From Ruminococcus sp. (GTDB taxonomy: Bacteria > Bacillota > Clostridia > Oscillospirales > Ruminococcaceae), in NCBI GenBank assembly GCA_024697705.1, contig JAILFF010000114.1, positions 1 to 6,313 of the forward strand: a DNA stretch of 6,313 bases. Reading direction: 5' to 3'. The notes below the pieces were generated by a model. That model saw nothing but the letters and a program-made list of their open reading frames with translations, was not told the DNA's origin and did not search any database. Positions 1 through 5,079 of the stretch are shown here, in pieces (positions within the stretch are counted from its first letter, which is position 1; every line of letters starts with the position of its first letter). The position numbers were made by a program, and so were the translations under genes.

Positions 1-417
1 ACCGTCTGCGGCGGCGGCAGGTACGACGGGCTTATCGAGGAGTTCGGCGGTGACGCGACCCCCGCGATAGGCTTCGGGCTCGGTATCGAGCGGCTTTTAC
101 TGCGGCTTGACGAATCGGGAGCTTCTGTGCCCGATGGCGAAAAGCCCGACATCTATATTGCGCCCCTTGGCGATGCCGCCAAAAAGGAAGCGCAAAGGCT
201 CACCCACGCTCTTCGCAAAAGCGGTATCGCGGCGGAAACAGATCACTTAGGCAGAGGCTTAAAGCCGCAGATGAAATATGCGGACAAGCTCGGCGTAAAA
301 TACACCCTTGTTCTGGGCGACGATGAGATTAGCTCGGGAAAAATACGCATAAAGAATATGCAAAGCGGTGAGCAGACCGAATTAGCCATAGATGATTTGG
401 CAGACTTTTTAAAATAG
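1..417 (+). CDS. hisS: Histidyl-tRNA synthetase, C-terminal part (5' end outside window)
   Basis: Class II aminoacyl-tRNA synthetase that charges tRNA-His in the cytoplasm. The frame is open from base 1, so this is a 138-residue C-terminal fragment; a full HisRS is usually about 420 residues. The fragment starts in the catalytic core: the family signature CGGGRYDGL (histidine-A/B region) is at residues 3-11 and class II motif 3, GFGLGIERL, at about 24-32. The anticodon-binding domain follows from about residue 48 (PDIYIAPLGD, then GRGLKPQMKYADKLGVKY near 81-98) and runs to the TAG at 415-417. An internal GTG at 127 could be mistaken for a start, but the conserved motif 3 lies upstream of it, so it is internal. 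aspS starts 15 bases downstream, a common pairing in Firmicutes. The promoter and any T-box leader lie outside the window. Confidence 0.97.
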   Translation, partial: TVCGGGRYDGLIEEFGGDATPAIGFGLGIERLLLRLDESGASVPDGEKPDIYIAPLGDAAKKEAQRLTHALRKSGIAAETDHLGRGLKPQMKYADKLGVKYTLVLGDDEISSGKIRIKNMQSGEQTELAIDDLADFLK

Positions 418-432
418 GAAAGGAAAATACAA

Positions 433-2214
433 ATGGATACTCTTAAGGGACTTAAAAGAACACACTACTGCGGTGAAGTCGAGAATATCGGCGCAGAGGT
501 GACCGTAGGCGGATTTGTTCAGAAGATACGCGATATGGGAACCCTCATATTTATCGATCTGCGTGACAGAACGGGGATAGTTCAGCTTGCCTTCGATACT
601 GCGACGGACAAGGCGGTTTTTGAAAAGGCTTCTACCTGTAAATCGGAATATGTGCTTATGGCAAAGGGCACGGTAAGAGAGCGCGAAAGCAAAAATCCCG
701 CGATAAAAACGGGAAATATCGAAATATTCGTAACAGAGCTGAGGATATTGGCAAAGGCGCAGACTCCCCCGTTTGAGATAACCGACGAAACGAATGTAAA
801 TGAGGAATTAAGGCTTAAATACCGCTATCTTGACTTAAGAAGAAAGCCCCTGCAGGACAATATCATAATGCGGAGCAAAATCGCAAAGGTGACGCGCGAT
901 TACTTTTACGATAACGGCTTTATCGAGATAGAAACGCCTATGATGATAAAATCAACGCCCGAGGGCGCGCGCGATTATGTTGTGCCCTCGCGCATACACC
1001 ACGGCAAATTCTACGCGCTTCCGCAGTCGCCGCAGATATATAAGCAGCTTTTGATGGTTTCTGGCTTTGACCGCTATATCCAGCTTGCACGCTGTTTCCG
1101 CGACGAGGACTTACGCGCCGACCGTCAGCCCGAATTCACGCAGATCGACCTCGAAATGTCCTTCACCGACGTTGACGGACTTATCTCGATAGGCGAGGGC
1201 TTTTTGGCGCACATCATGAAGAAGGTTCTCGGCAAGGACGTTGCTCTGCCGCTGCCGCGCATGACCTTTGCCGACGCTATGAACCGTTTCGGCTCCGACA
1301 AGCCCGACACGCGCTTCGGCATGGAGATACAGAACATCACCGAGACCGTACAGGGCATCGAGTTCCCCGTATTCACGGACGCAGTTGCGGCGGGCGGTTC
1401 GGTTCGCGCAATAGTAGCAAAGAACGCCTCCGCCGTTTACACGCGCAAGGAGATCGACAAGCTTATCGACCACGCGAAGGGCATCGGCGCTAAGGGTCTT
1501 GCTTACATCAGATGGACTGCCGAGGGCGCTAACTGCTCGTTCAAGAAGTTCCTGAAAGACGGCGACCTCGAACGCATCACGGCGGCTGTCGGCGCGGAGG
1601 AGGGCGACCTCGTTATCATCTCCGCCGACCGCGACAAAGTAGTTCTGCCCGTGCTCGGCGCTATCAGACTTATCATGGCGAAACGTCTTGAAATGATCCC
1701 CGAGGACAAGTTCAACTTCCTTGTTATCACGGAAATGCCGTTCTTTGAGTACGACGAAGAGACGGGCAAGTGGCTTGCGATGCATCACCCGTTCACCATG
1801 CCGATGGAGGAGTGCCTGAAAGACCTCGACACCGACCCCGCTTCGGTAAGGGCGCAGGCGTTCGACTTTGTTGTAAACGGCATCGAGCTTTCGAGCGGTT
1901 CCATGCGTATCACCGACTACGAGTTACAGCAGAAGATGTTCGAGGCTTTAGGTCTGACGGACGAGGAAATTGCTGCGAAGTTCGGCTTCCTTGTTGACGC
2001 ATACCGTTATGCTGCGCCGCCTCACGGTGGAATGGGCTTCGGTCTTGACAGAATTTCGATGATACTTTGCGGAGCTGATTCGCTGAGAGATGTTGTGGCG
2101 TTCCCGAAGGTACAGAATGCGAGCGAGCCGATGAGTGCGTGTCCGAGCGTAGTAGATAATGAGCAGCTGGCGGAGCTCGGAATTGCAGTAATAGAAGAAG
2201 ATAAAGAGATATAA
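433..2214 (+). CDS. aspS: Aspartyl-tRNA synthetase
   Basis: Class II synthetase that attaches aspartate to tRNA-Asp; at 593 residues it has the normal full length of a bacterial AspRS. Domains in order: N-terminal OB-fold anticodon-binding domain (about 1-110), catalytic core with ALPQSPQIYKQ (196-206) and motif 2 around FRDEDLRADRQPEFTQID (222-239), the bacterial GAD insertion (about 290-410), and motif 3 GMGFGLDR (533-540). The ATG at 433 follows AGGAAAGG (416-423), which overlaps the hisS stop, so the two genes are probably co-transcribed and translated in sequence. In the anticodon domain Met35 and Lys87 occupy positions where tRNA-Asp-specific enzymes usually have Leu and Lys and non-discriminating ones His and Gly. 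This leans towards a discriminating enzyme, but only as inference. Codon choice changes along the gene: ATA for Ile is common in the first third, and ATC nearly exclusive in the middle. Confidence 0.98.
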   Translation: MDTLKGLKRTHYCGEVENIGAEVTVGGFVQKIRDMGTLIFIDLRDRTGIVQLAFDTATDKAVFEKASTCKSEYVLMAKGTVRERESKNPAIKTGNIEIFVTELRILAKAQTPPFEITDETNVNEELRLKYRYLDLRRKPLQDNIIMRSKIAKVTRDYFYDNGFIEIETPMMIKSTPEGARDYVVPSRIHHGKFYALPQSPQIYKQLLMVSGFDRYIQLARCFRDEDLRADRQPEFTQIDLEMSFTDVDGLISIGEGFLAHIMKKVLGKDVALPLPRMTFADAMNRFGSDKPDTRFGMEIQNITETVQGIEFPVFTDAVAAGGSVRAIVAKNASAVYTRKEIDKLIDHAKGIGAKGLAYIRWTAEGANCSFKKFLKDGDLERITAAVGAEEGDLVIISADRDKVVLPVLGAIRLIMAKRLEMIPEDKFNFLVITEMPFFEYDEETGKWLAMHHPFTMPMEECLKDLDTDPASVRAQAFDFVVNGIELSSGSMRITDYELQQKMFEALGLTDEEIAAKFGFLVDAYRYAAPPHGGMGFGLDRISMILCGADSLRDVVAFPKVQNASEPMSACPSVVDNEQLAELGIAVIEEDKEI

Positions 2215-2228
2215 GATATAAGATAAAA
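2208..2228. repeat. 7-bp tandem repeat at the aspS stop
   Basis: GATATAA occurs twice head to tail (2208-2214, 2215-2221) and is followed by the variant GATAAAA (2222-2228). The first unit contains the aspS TAA stop. It is a small slippage-type repeat with no evident function. Confidence 0.7.
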
Positions 2229-2263
2229 GATACCGCAAAGCAAGGGCATACCAAAAGTCTTAG

Positions 2264-2344
2264 GAAGGGGTTGGCACGAACGCAGTTCGTGCAGGGGAGA
2301 ACCCTTCTTCTTGCACGAACTTGTTCGTGCAATGGGTCTTCCCC
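2264..2344. repeat. Twin GCACGAAC hairpins with alternative pairing
   Basis: Two related hairpins lie side by side downstream of aspS. The first pairs GCACGAAC (2274-2281) with GTTCGTGC (2285-2292), and can be extended by GGGTT (2268-2272) with AACCC (2300-2304). The second pairs TTGCACGAAC (2311-2320) with GTTCGTGCAA (2323-2332), and is extended by ACCC (2301-2304) with GGGT (2334-2337) and GGGGA (2294-2298) with TCCCC (2340-2344). ACCC can join only one of the two structures at a time, and the eight-base arms of one hairpin can also pair with those of the other. No run of T follows either stem, so a classical intrinsic terminator is not supported. It may be an interspersed palindromic element or an mRNA 3'-end structure for aspS. 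Confidence 0.7.
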
Positions 2345-2404
2345 CACAAAAGCCTACGACAGTCGGAAACATCTCGATAAGAGAAAGTCTGACGGTTCAA
2401 AAAA

Positions 2405-2494
2405 TAAAATCGGCAATTTCTAAAATAGCTGACAAAAAAGCAGAAGCATTGAGTTAAGCAAAAGTGAGCGGAAACAAGGAAATTGCCGATTTTA
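2405..2494. repeat. 16-bp inverted repeat with 58-base loop
   Basis: A perfect 16-base arm at 2405-2420 (containing AAAATCGGCAATTTC) is the reverse complement of 2479-2494 (containing GAAATTGCCGATTTT). The 58-base interior shows no strong further pairing. The right arm runs into T-rich sequence (TTTTAATTT), so a weak terminator role is possible, but the loop is long for that. The stretch directly abuts the stem-loop at 2495-2547. Confidence 0.65.
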
Positions 2495-2555
2495 ATTTGC
2501 GAAAGAGCAGGTCTGAACGAAGTTCAGACAGGCGATATTTCGCAAATGATTTGCG
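2495..2555. repeat. Nested stem-loop with GTCTGAAC hairpin
   Basis: The outer stem ATTTGCGAAA (2495-2504) pairs with TTTCGCAAAT (2538-2547). Inside it, GTCTGAAC (2511-2518) and GTTCAGAC (2522-2529) form a perfect 8-bp stem over a GAA loop. Directly downstream, ATTTGCG (2549-2555) can compete for CGCAAAT (2541-2547), offering an alternative fold. The outer stem starts on the base after the preceding 16-bp inverted repeat ends, so the two could stack. This is either a structured RNA or part of a non-coding mobile repeat; no promoter was recognised. Confidence 0.6.
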
Positions 2556-2592
2556 CGAGGTCGAGCAATTGTCACAGACAAGGGCAATTCAC

Positions 2593-2678
2593 GGACGCGC
2601 AATGCGCGCCCCTACAATATTGTATTGCAAAACAGATTTGCAGGTAAGCGGCGGGGGGCAAGCCCCGACCCTACAATA
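2593..2678. repeat. Composite GC-rich intergenic repeat, left copy
   Basis: Parts in order are: an imperfect hairpin GGACGCGC/GCGCGCCC around AAT (2593-2611) leading into CCCCTACAATA (2609-2619); a TGCAAA/TTTGCA hairpin (2626-2642); AAGCGGCGGGGGGC (2646-2659), whose GGGGC pairs with GCCCC (2662-2666); and a closing CCCTACAATA (2669-2678). The same order of parts recurs at 4796-4895 in the same orientation. This pattern is typical of short interspersed palindromic repeats in Clostridia genomes and is not coding. Confidence 0.75.
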
Positions 2679-2713
2679 TGGTAATGCGAAACCGACAAAA
2701 AACATCAGTAAAC

Positions 2714-2720
2714 GAGGGAA
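2714..2720 (+). promoter_or_regulatory. Ribosome binding site of first LRR gene
   Basis: GAGGGAA lies 5 bases before the ATG at 2726. It decides the start, because an in-frame ATG at 2678 sits inside the upstream repeat and has no such site, and the ATG at 2732 would be 11 bases away. Confidence 0.75.
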
Positions 2721-2725
2721 AGCCG

Positions 2726-3715
2726 ATGACAATGCTAACAGAAAACGGTATACTTAAAAGCTATCACAGCGAAACGCCTGTCAGACGGCTCGTTATCCCC
2801 GATGACGTAAGGGTGATCGGGCGCGAAGCCTTCGCGGGGACGGCGGGGCTTGAAGAGGTCGTTATCCCCAATCATGTGACGCGCATCGAGCAGAGGGCTT
2901 TCGTGTTCTGCCCCGACCTAAAAAACGTAATTATCGGCGACGGCGTTACCGACATCGGCACGGGCGCTTTTGAAAGCTGCGAATCGCTTGTCGGCGTGAG
3001 ACTTCCGTTCTGGCTTACCATGATCGCCGATTCGATGTTCACAGGGTGCCTGTCGCTTGCGGCTGTGGAAATCCCCGACGGCGTGAGCTTCATCGGGAAT
3101 TACGCCTTCGGCAAGTGCAGTGCTTTGCGCTCGGTGCGGCTGCCCGAGGGTATCACAAGGCTCGAAAACAATGCCTTCGCCTGCACCGATTCGCTCAAAT
3201 TTATCGAACTGCCGCCCGGCGTGGAATCGGTCGATTATTCCGCGTTTCGGCTCTCGGGGCTTGAAAGAGTTCTCTACCGCGGGCTGGATATCCGCTGGAA
3301 CAAAGCGATCAAGGGCATGAATTATCTGACGTTCAGCTTCCAAAAACAGTTTGCGGACGGCTTAAAACATAACGTTATTGATACGCAGGCGATACACAGA
3401 GTCCTGCTGATGCCCGTAAATCTGGCGTTCTACATGAAAATGCGAACTAAGATATTCGGCAGGAAAAAGCACACTAAGATAATCGGAGCGTATATCGAGG
3501 AAAATCTTACCGAAGCGATAAAATTTATCATCGCGACAAACAGCATGGATTTTATGTCCGTCATCGCGGAGGATTTTATCACCAAAGAAAATGTTGACGA
3601 ATATATCGAGCTTGCGACGGAACTTGGCTGCCACGAGGTGTATCTCTGCCTTGTGGAGCATAAAAACAGGCTCGGCGGCTACTCGGGCGCTGTCGGCGGG
3701 CGCTTCGGGCTTTGA
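2726..3715 (+). CDS. BspA-like leucine-rich repeat protein (first of tandem pair)
   Basis: A 329-residue protein of the BspA/Treponema-type LRR class (LRR_5). After a short N-terminal cap, seven repeats of 22-23 residues span about 20-178, plus a partial eighth at 179-188. They follow the pattern LxxVxIPxxVxxIxxxAFxxC, for example LEEVVIPNHVTRIEQRAF at 42-59. Residues 189-329 form a separate, mostly helical domain ending in a motif (about 285-320) around KENVDEYIELATELG and EVYLCLVEHKNRLGGY. No signal peptide, membrane segment or wall anchor is visible, so it is probably cytoplasmic, unlike the surface adhesins that define the family. LRRs of this type bind proteins; the ligand and function cannot be read from the sequence. 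The start is set by the ribosome binding site at 2714. The next gene is a paralogue 20 bases downstream, so the two are probably one operon. Confidence 0.9.
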   Translation: MTMLTENGILKSYHSETPVRRLVIPDDVRVIGREAFAGTAGLEEVVIPNHVTRIEQRAFVFCPDLKNVIIGDGVTDIGTGAFESCESLVGVRLPFWLTMIADSMFTGCLSLAAVEIPDGVSFIGNYAFGKCSALRSVRLPEGITRLENNAFACTDSLKFIELPPGVESVDYSAFRLSGLERVLYRGLDIRWNKAIKGMNYLTFSFQKQFADGLKHNVIDTQAIHRVLLMPVNLAFYMKMRTKIFGRKKHTKIIGAYIEENLTEAIKFIIATNSMDFMSVIAEDFITKENVDEYIELATELGCHEVYLCLVEHKNRLGGYSGAVGGRFGL

Positions 3716-3718
3716 ATC

Positions 3719-3724
3719 GGGAGG
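3719..3724 (+). promoter_or_regulatory. Ribosome binding site of second LRR gene
   Basis: GGGAGG lies just after the stop of the first LRR gene and 11 bases before the ATG at 3736, a slightly long spacing. It excludes the in-frame TTG at 3712, which is upstream of the site. It also precedes an out-of-frame ATG at 3728 that would encode only three residues. Confidence 0.65.
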
Positions 3725-3735
3725 TCAATGGCTTT

Positions 3736-4701
3736 ATGAGGATAAGCGAAAAGGGCGTGCTGATAAACTATCACGACGACCCGAACGAAACGCGGCTCGT
3801 CATTCCCGAGGGGGTGACGGCTATCGCCCCGCACGCCCTGTACGGCGCGGAATACCTCGAAGAGGTGGTCATTCCCGAAGGCGTGACGAAGATAGGCGCA
3901 AGCGCGTTTGAAAACTGCCGCGAGCTTCGGCGGGTGACAATGGCGGACAGCGTTACTTCCATGGGAAAAATGGTTTTCGGCTACTGCCCGAAATTGGAAC
4001 AGGTACGGCTTTCGTGCGGACTGACGGAGATACCCGCAAGGGCTTTCACCAACTGTTATGCGCTGTGCTCGGTTGAAATACCCGACAGCGTGCAGAGGAT
4101 AGATATTTTCGCCTTTAACAGCTGCACGGCACTTTCGTCGATGCGGCTGCCCGAAACGCTGACCGAGATATGTGACGGCGCTTTCATGGAGACGTTCTCG
4201 CTGAAAAGTATCGACATTCCCTACGGCGTATCGGCACTGGAGCAGGATTCGTTTTTCCGTTCGGGAGTGGAGGTCATGAAATGGCGCGGAATGGATCTGT
4301 ATTTTTCCGACGGCAGGGAAAACATTTTGAACTGCATCGGTATATTTTTTGCGGAGCAGTTCACGGAAAAGCTTGAACAGGGCGAGCTTGACACGTCGCT
4401 GCTCGACAAGGAGCTTGAAATACCCTTTGTCGTGGCATACTATGTAAAGACGCGGAGTGCCGGGCTTAAGGCGTACATCAAGAAGCATTTCCCCGAGATT
4501 TTCAAGCGGGTGATACGCACGAACGACTTGAAGGCGCTGACCGCGTTCATTGAGGAAGGCGGGCTTATCTCGGCGCACAATATCGACAGGTACATTGATT
4601 TCGCGCTCGAATGTGAGAAGCGGGAGATATATCTTACGCTGATTCAGCAAAAGGAGCAGCTTGGGAGCTATCGAGAGAAGTCGGGGAGGTTTAAGCTGTA
4701 A
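3736..4701 (+). CDS. BspA-like leucine-rich repeat protein (second of tandem pair)
   Basis: A 321-residue paralogue of the preceding gene. It has the same plan repeat by repeat: a cap (GVLINYH, compared with GILKSYH upstream), seven 22-23-residue BspA-type repeats at about 19-177, a partial eighth at 178-187, then the helical C-terminal domain (188-321). Matching features include LEEVVIPEGVTKI at 41-53, an AF-type bulge in most repeats, HNIDRYIDFALECE near 280-295 and a shared GRF(K/G)L ending. Divergence is substantial, so the duplication is not recent. No signal peptide, transmembrane helix or sorting motif is seen, which suggests a cytoplasmic protein-binding role, with ligand unknown. The ATG at 3736 is chosen because its product aligns with the N-terminus of the first paralogue and follows GGGAGG. 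A 404-codon open frame on the opposite strand covers this gene, but is a by-product of its base composition. Confidence 0.9.
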   Translation: MRISEKGVLINYHDDPNETRLVIPEGVTAIAPHALYGAEYLEEVVIPEGVTKIGASAFENCRELRRVTMADSVTSMGKMVFGYCPKLEQVRLSCGLTEIPARAFTNCYALCSVEIPDSVQRIDIFAFNSCTALSSMRLPETLTEICDGAFMETFSLKSIDIPYGVSALEQDSFFRSGVEVMKWRGMDLYFSDGRENILNCIGIFFAEQFTEKLEQGELDTSLLDKELEIPFVVAYYVKTRSAGLKAYIKKHFPEIFKRVIRTNDLKALTAFIEEGGLISAHNIDRYIDFALECEKREIYLTLIQQKEQLGSYREKSGRFKL

Positions 4702-4743
4702 CTCCCTACGCGGGAATATCGTTAAGCTAAGAAACACGAGGCG

Positions 4744-4822
4744 TGTAGGGGCGCACCTATGTGTGCGCCCATTCCCCGCATTTTTCATTATCCGCGGGCG
4801 CACACGCAGGTGCGCCCCTACA
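4744..4822. repeat. REPIN-like double palindrome
   Basis: The 13-base ends TGTAGGGGCGCAC (4744-4756) and GTGCGCCCCTACA (4810-4822) are perfect inverted repeats. Just inside them, GTGTGCGCCC (4761-4770) and GGGCGCACAC (4796-4805) are also perfect inverted repeats. Each half is itself a hairpin: 4749-4756 pairs with 4763-4770, and 4796-4803 with 4810-4817. Two inverted palindromic units around a 25-base AT-richer spacer is the arrangement seen in REPIN or MITE-like non-autonomous elements. It lies 42 bases after the second LRR gene and may also protect the 3' end of that mRNA. Confidence 0.8.
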
Positions 4823-4895
4823 ATAATAGTTTGCAAAGCCGAACGGATTTGCACCATCAAGCGGCGGGGGGCGAACCTGCCCTCGCCATACAATA
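4796..4895. repeat. Composite GC-rich intergenic repeat, right copy
   Basis: The parts have the same order and orientation as at 2593-2678: a GC-rich hairpin with CCCCTACAATA (4815-4825), a TGCAAA/TTTGCA hairpin (4832-4853), the identical 14-mer AAGCGGCGGGGGGC (4859-4872), and a degenerate end TACAATA (4889-4895). It shares its first hairpin with the REPIN-like element. Sequence between the conserved blocks has diverged and differs slightly in length from the left copy. Confidence 0.7.
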
Positions 4896-4961
4896 CACGT
4901 TATTCAACCCCGCAGAATCGTTCGGACGGCGCAAAGGTCGGGGCAAGCTGTCAAGTCCCAC

Positions 4962-4996
4962 ATAGTTTACAAATCGTCTAATAAGATAGTTTACAA
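4962..4996. repeat. Subterminal direct repeats of the IS element
   Basis: An identical 11-mer, ATAGTTTACAA, occurs at 4962-4972 and 4986-4996, a 24-base period of a little over two helical turns, so both copies face nearly the same side of the DNA. This is consistent with paired transposase-binding sites near the left end. Transposase binding is inferred, not shown. Confidence 0.6.
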
Positions 4997-5028
4997 GTTA
5001 ATAAGAAAAAGTGAATTGATTTTGTAAC

Positions 5029-5079
5029 GAGCAATGAACACGTAGTGAGGGCGAAGCCCGAACGGAGTGTTCATTGCTC
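5029..5079. terminator. Long hairpin over the transposase stop codon
   Basis: GAGCAATGAACAC (5029-5041) pairs perfectly with GTGTTCATTGCTC (5067-5079), and a small GGGC-GAA-GCCC hairpin lies inside (5049-5059). The transposase TGA is within the right arm. The structure could end transcription from both the IS and the converging LRR operon. However, neither side carries a proper T-run, so the terminator reading is uncertain and it may equally be a structural or insulating element. Confidence 0.45.

Noticed and set aside
1111..1788. A 225-codon open frame on the - strand inside aspS
   Set aside because: It is a shadow of aspS, which carries all the expected synthetase motifs across this stretch.
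2332..2457. A 41-codon + strand frame starting MGLPPQKPTTVGNISIRE
   Set aside because: The ATG lies in the arm of the second GCACGAAC hairpin with no ribosome binding site, and the frame is open further upstream through the hairpins. It could be the worn remains of a gene or the translation of a repeat, but it cannot be supported as a gene.
2405..2500. CRISPR-like or classical intrinsic terminator
   Set aside because: There is no set of regularly spaced direct repeats, and the 58-base loop is far too long for a typical intrinsic terminator, despite the T-rich stretch after the right arm.
2612..2679. TACAAT sequences at the repeat ends as -10 boxes for the LRR operon
   Set aside because: They resemble TATAAT but are a constant part of the repeat, and no acceptable -35 box lies 16-18 bases upstream of either. 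The operon promoter was not located.
2464..2757. A 97-codon + strand open frame in the intergenic region
   Set aside because: It is made of stem-loops and the composite repeat, lacks a ribosome binding site, and runs into the LRR gene in another frame. The product has no recognisable features.
3679..4893. A 404-codon open frame on the - strand opposite the second LRR gene
   Set aside because: It is fully antisense to a clear LRR gene with intact repeats, its N-terminal part is translated from the palindromic repeat, and it shows no recognisable domain. Long antisense frames arise from this base composition.
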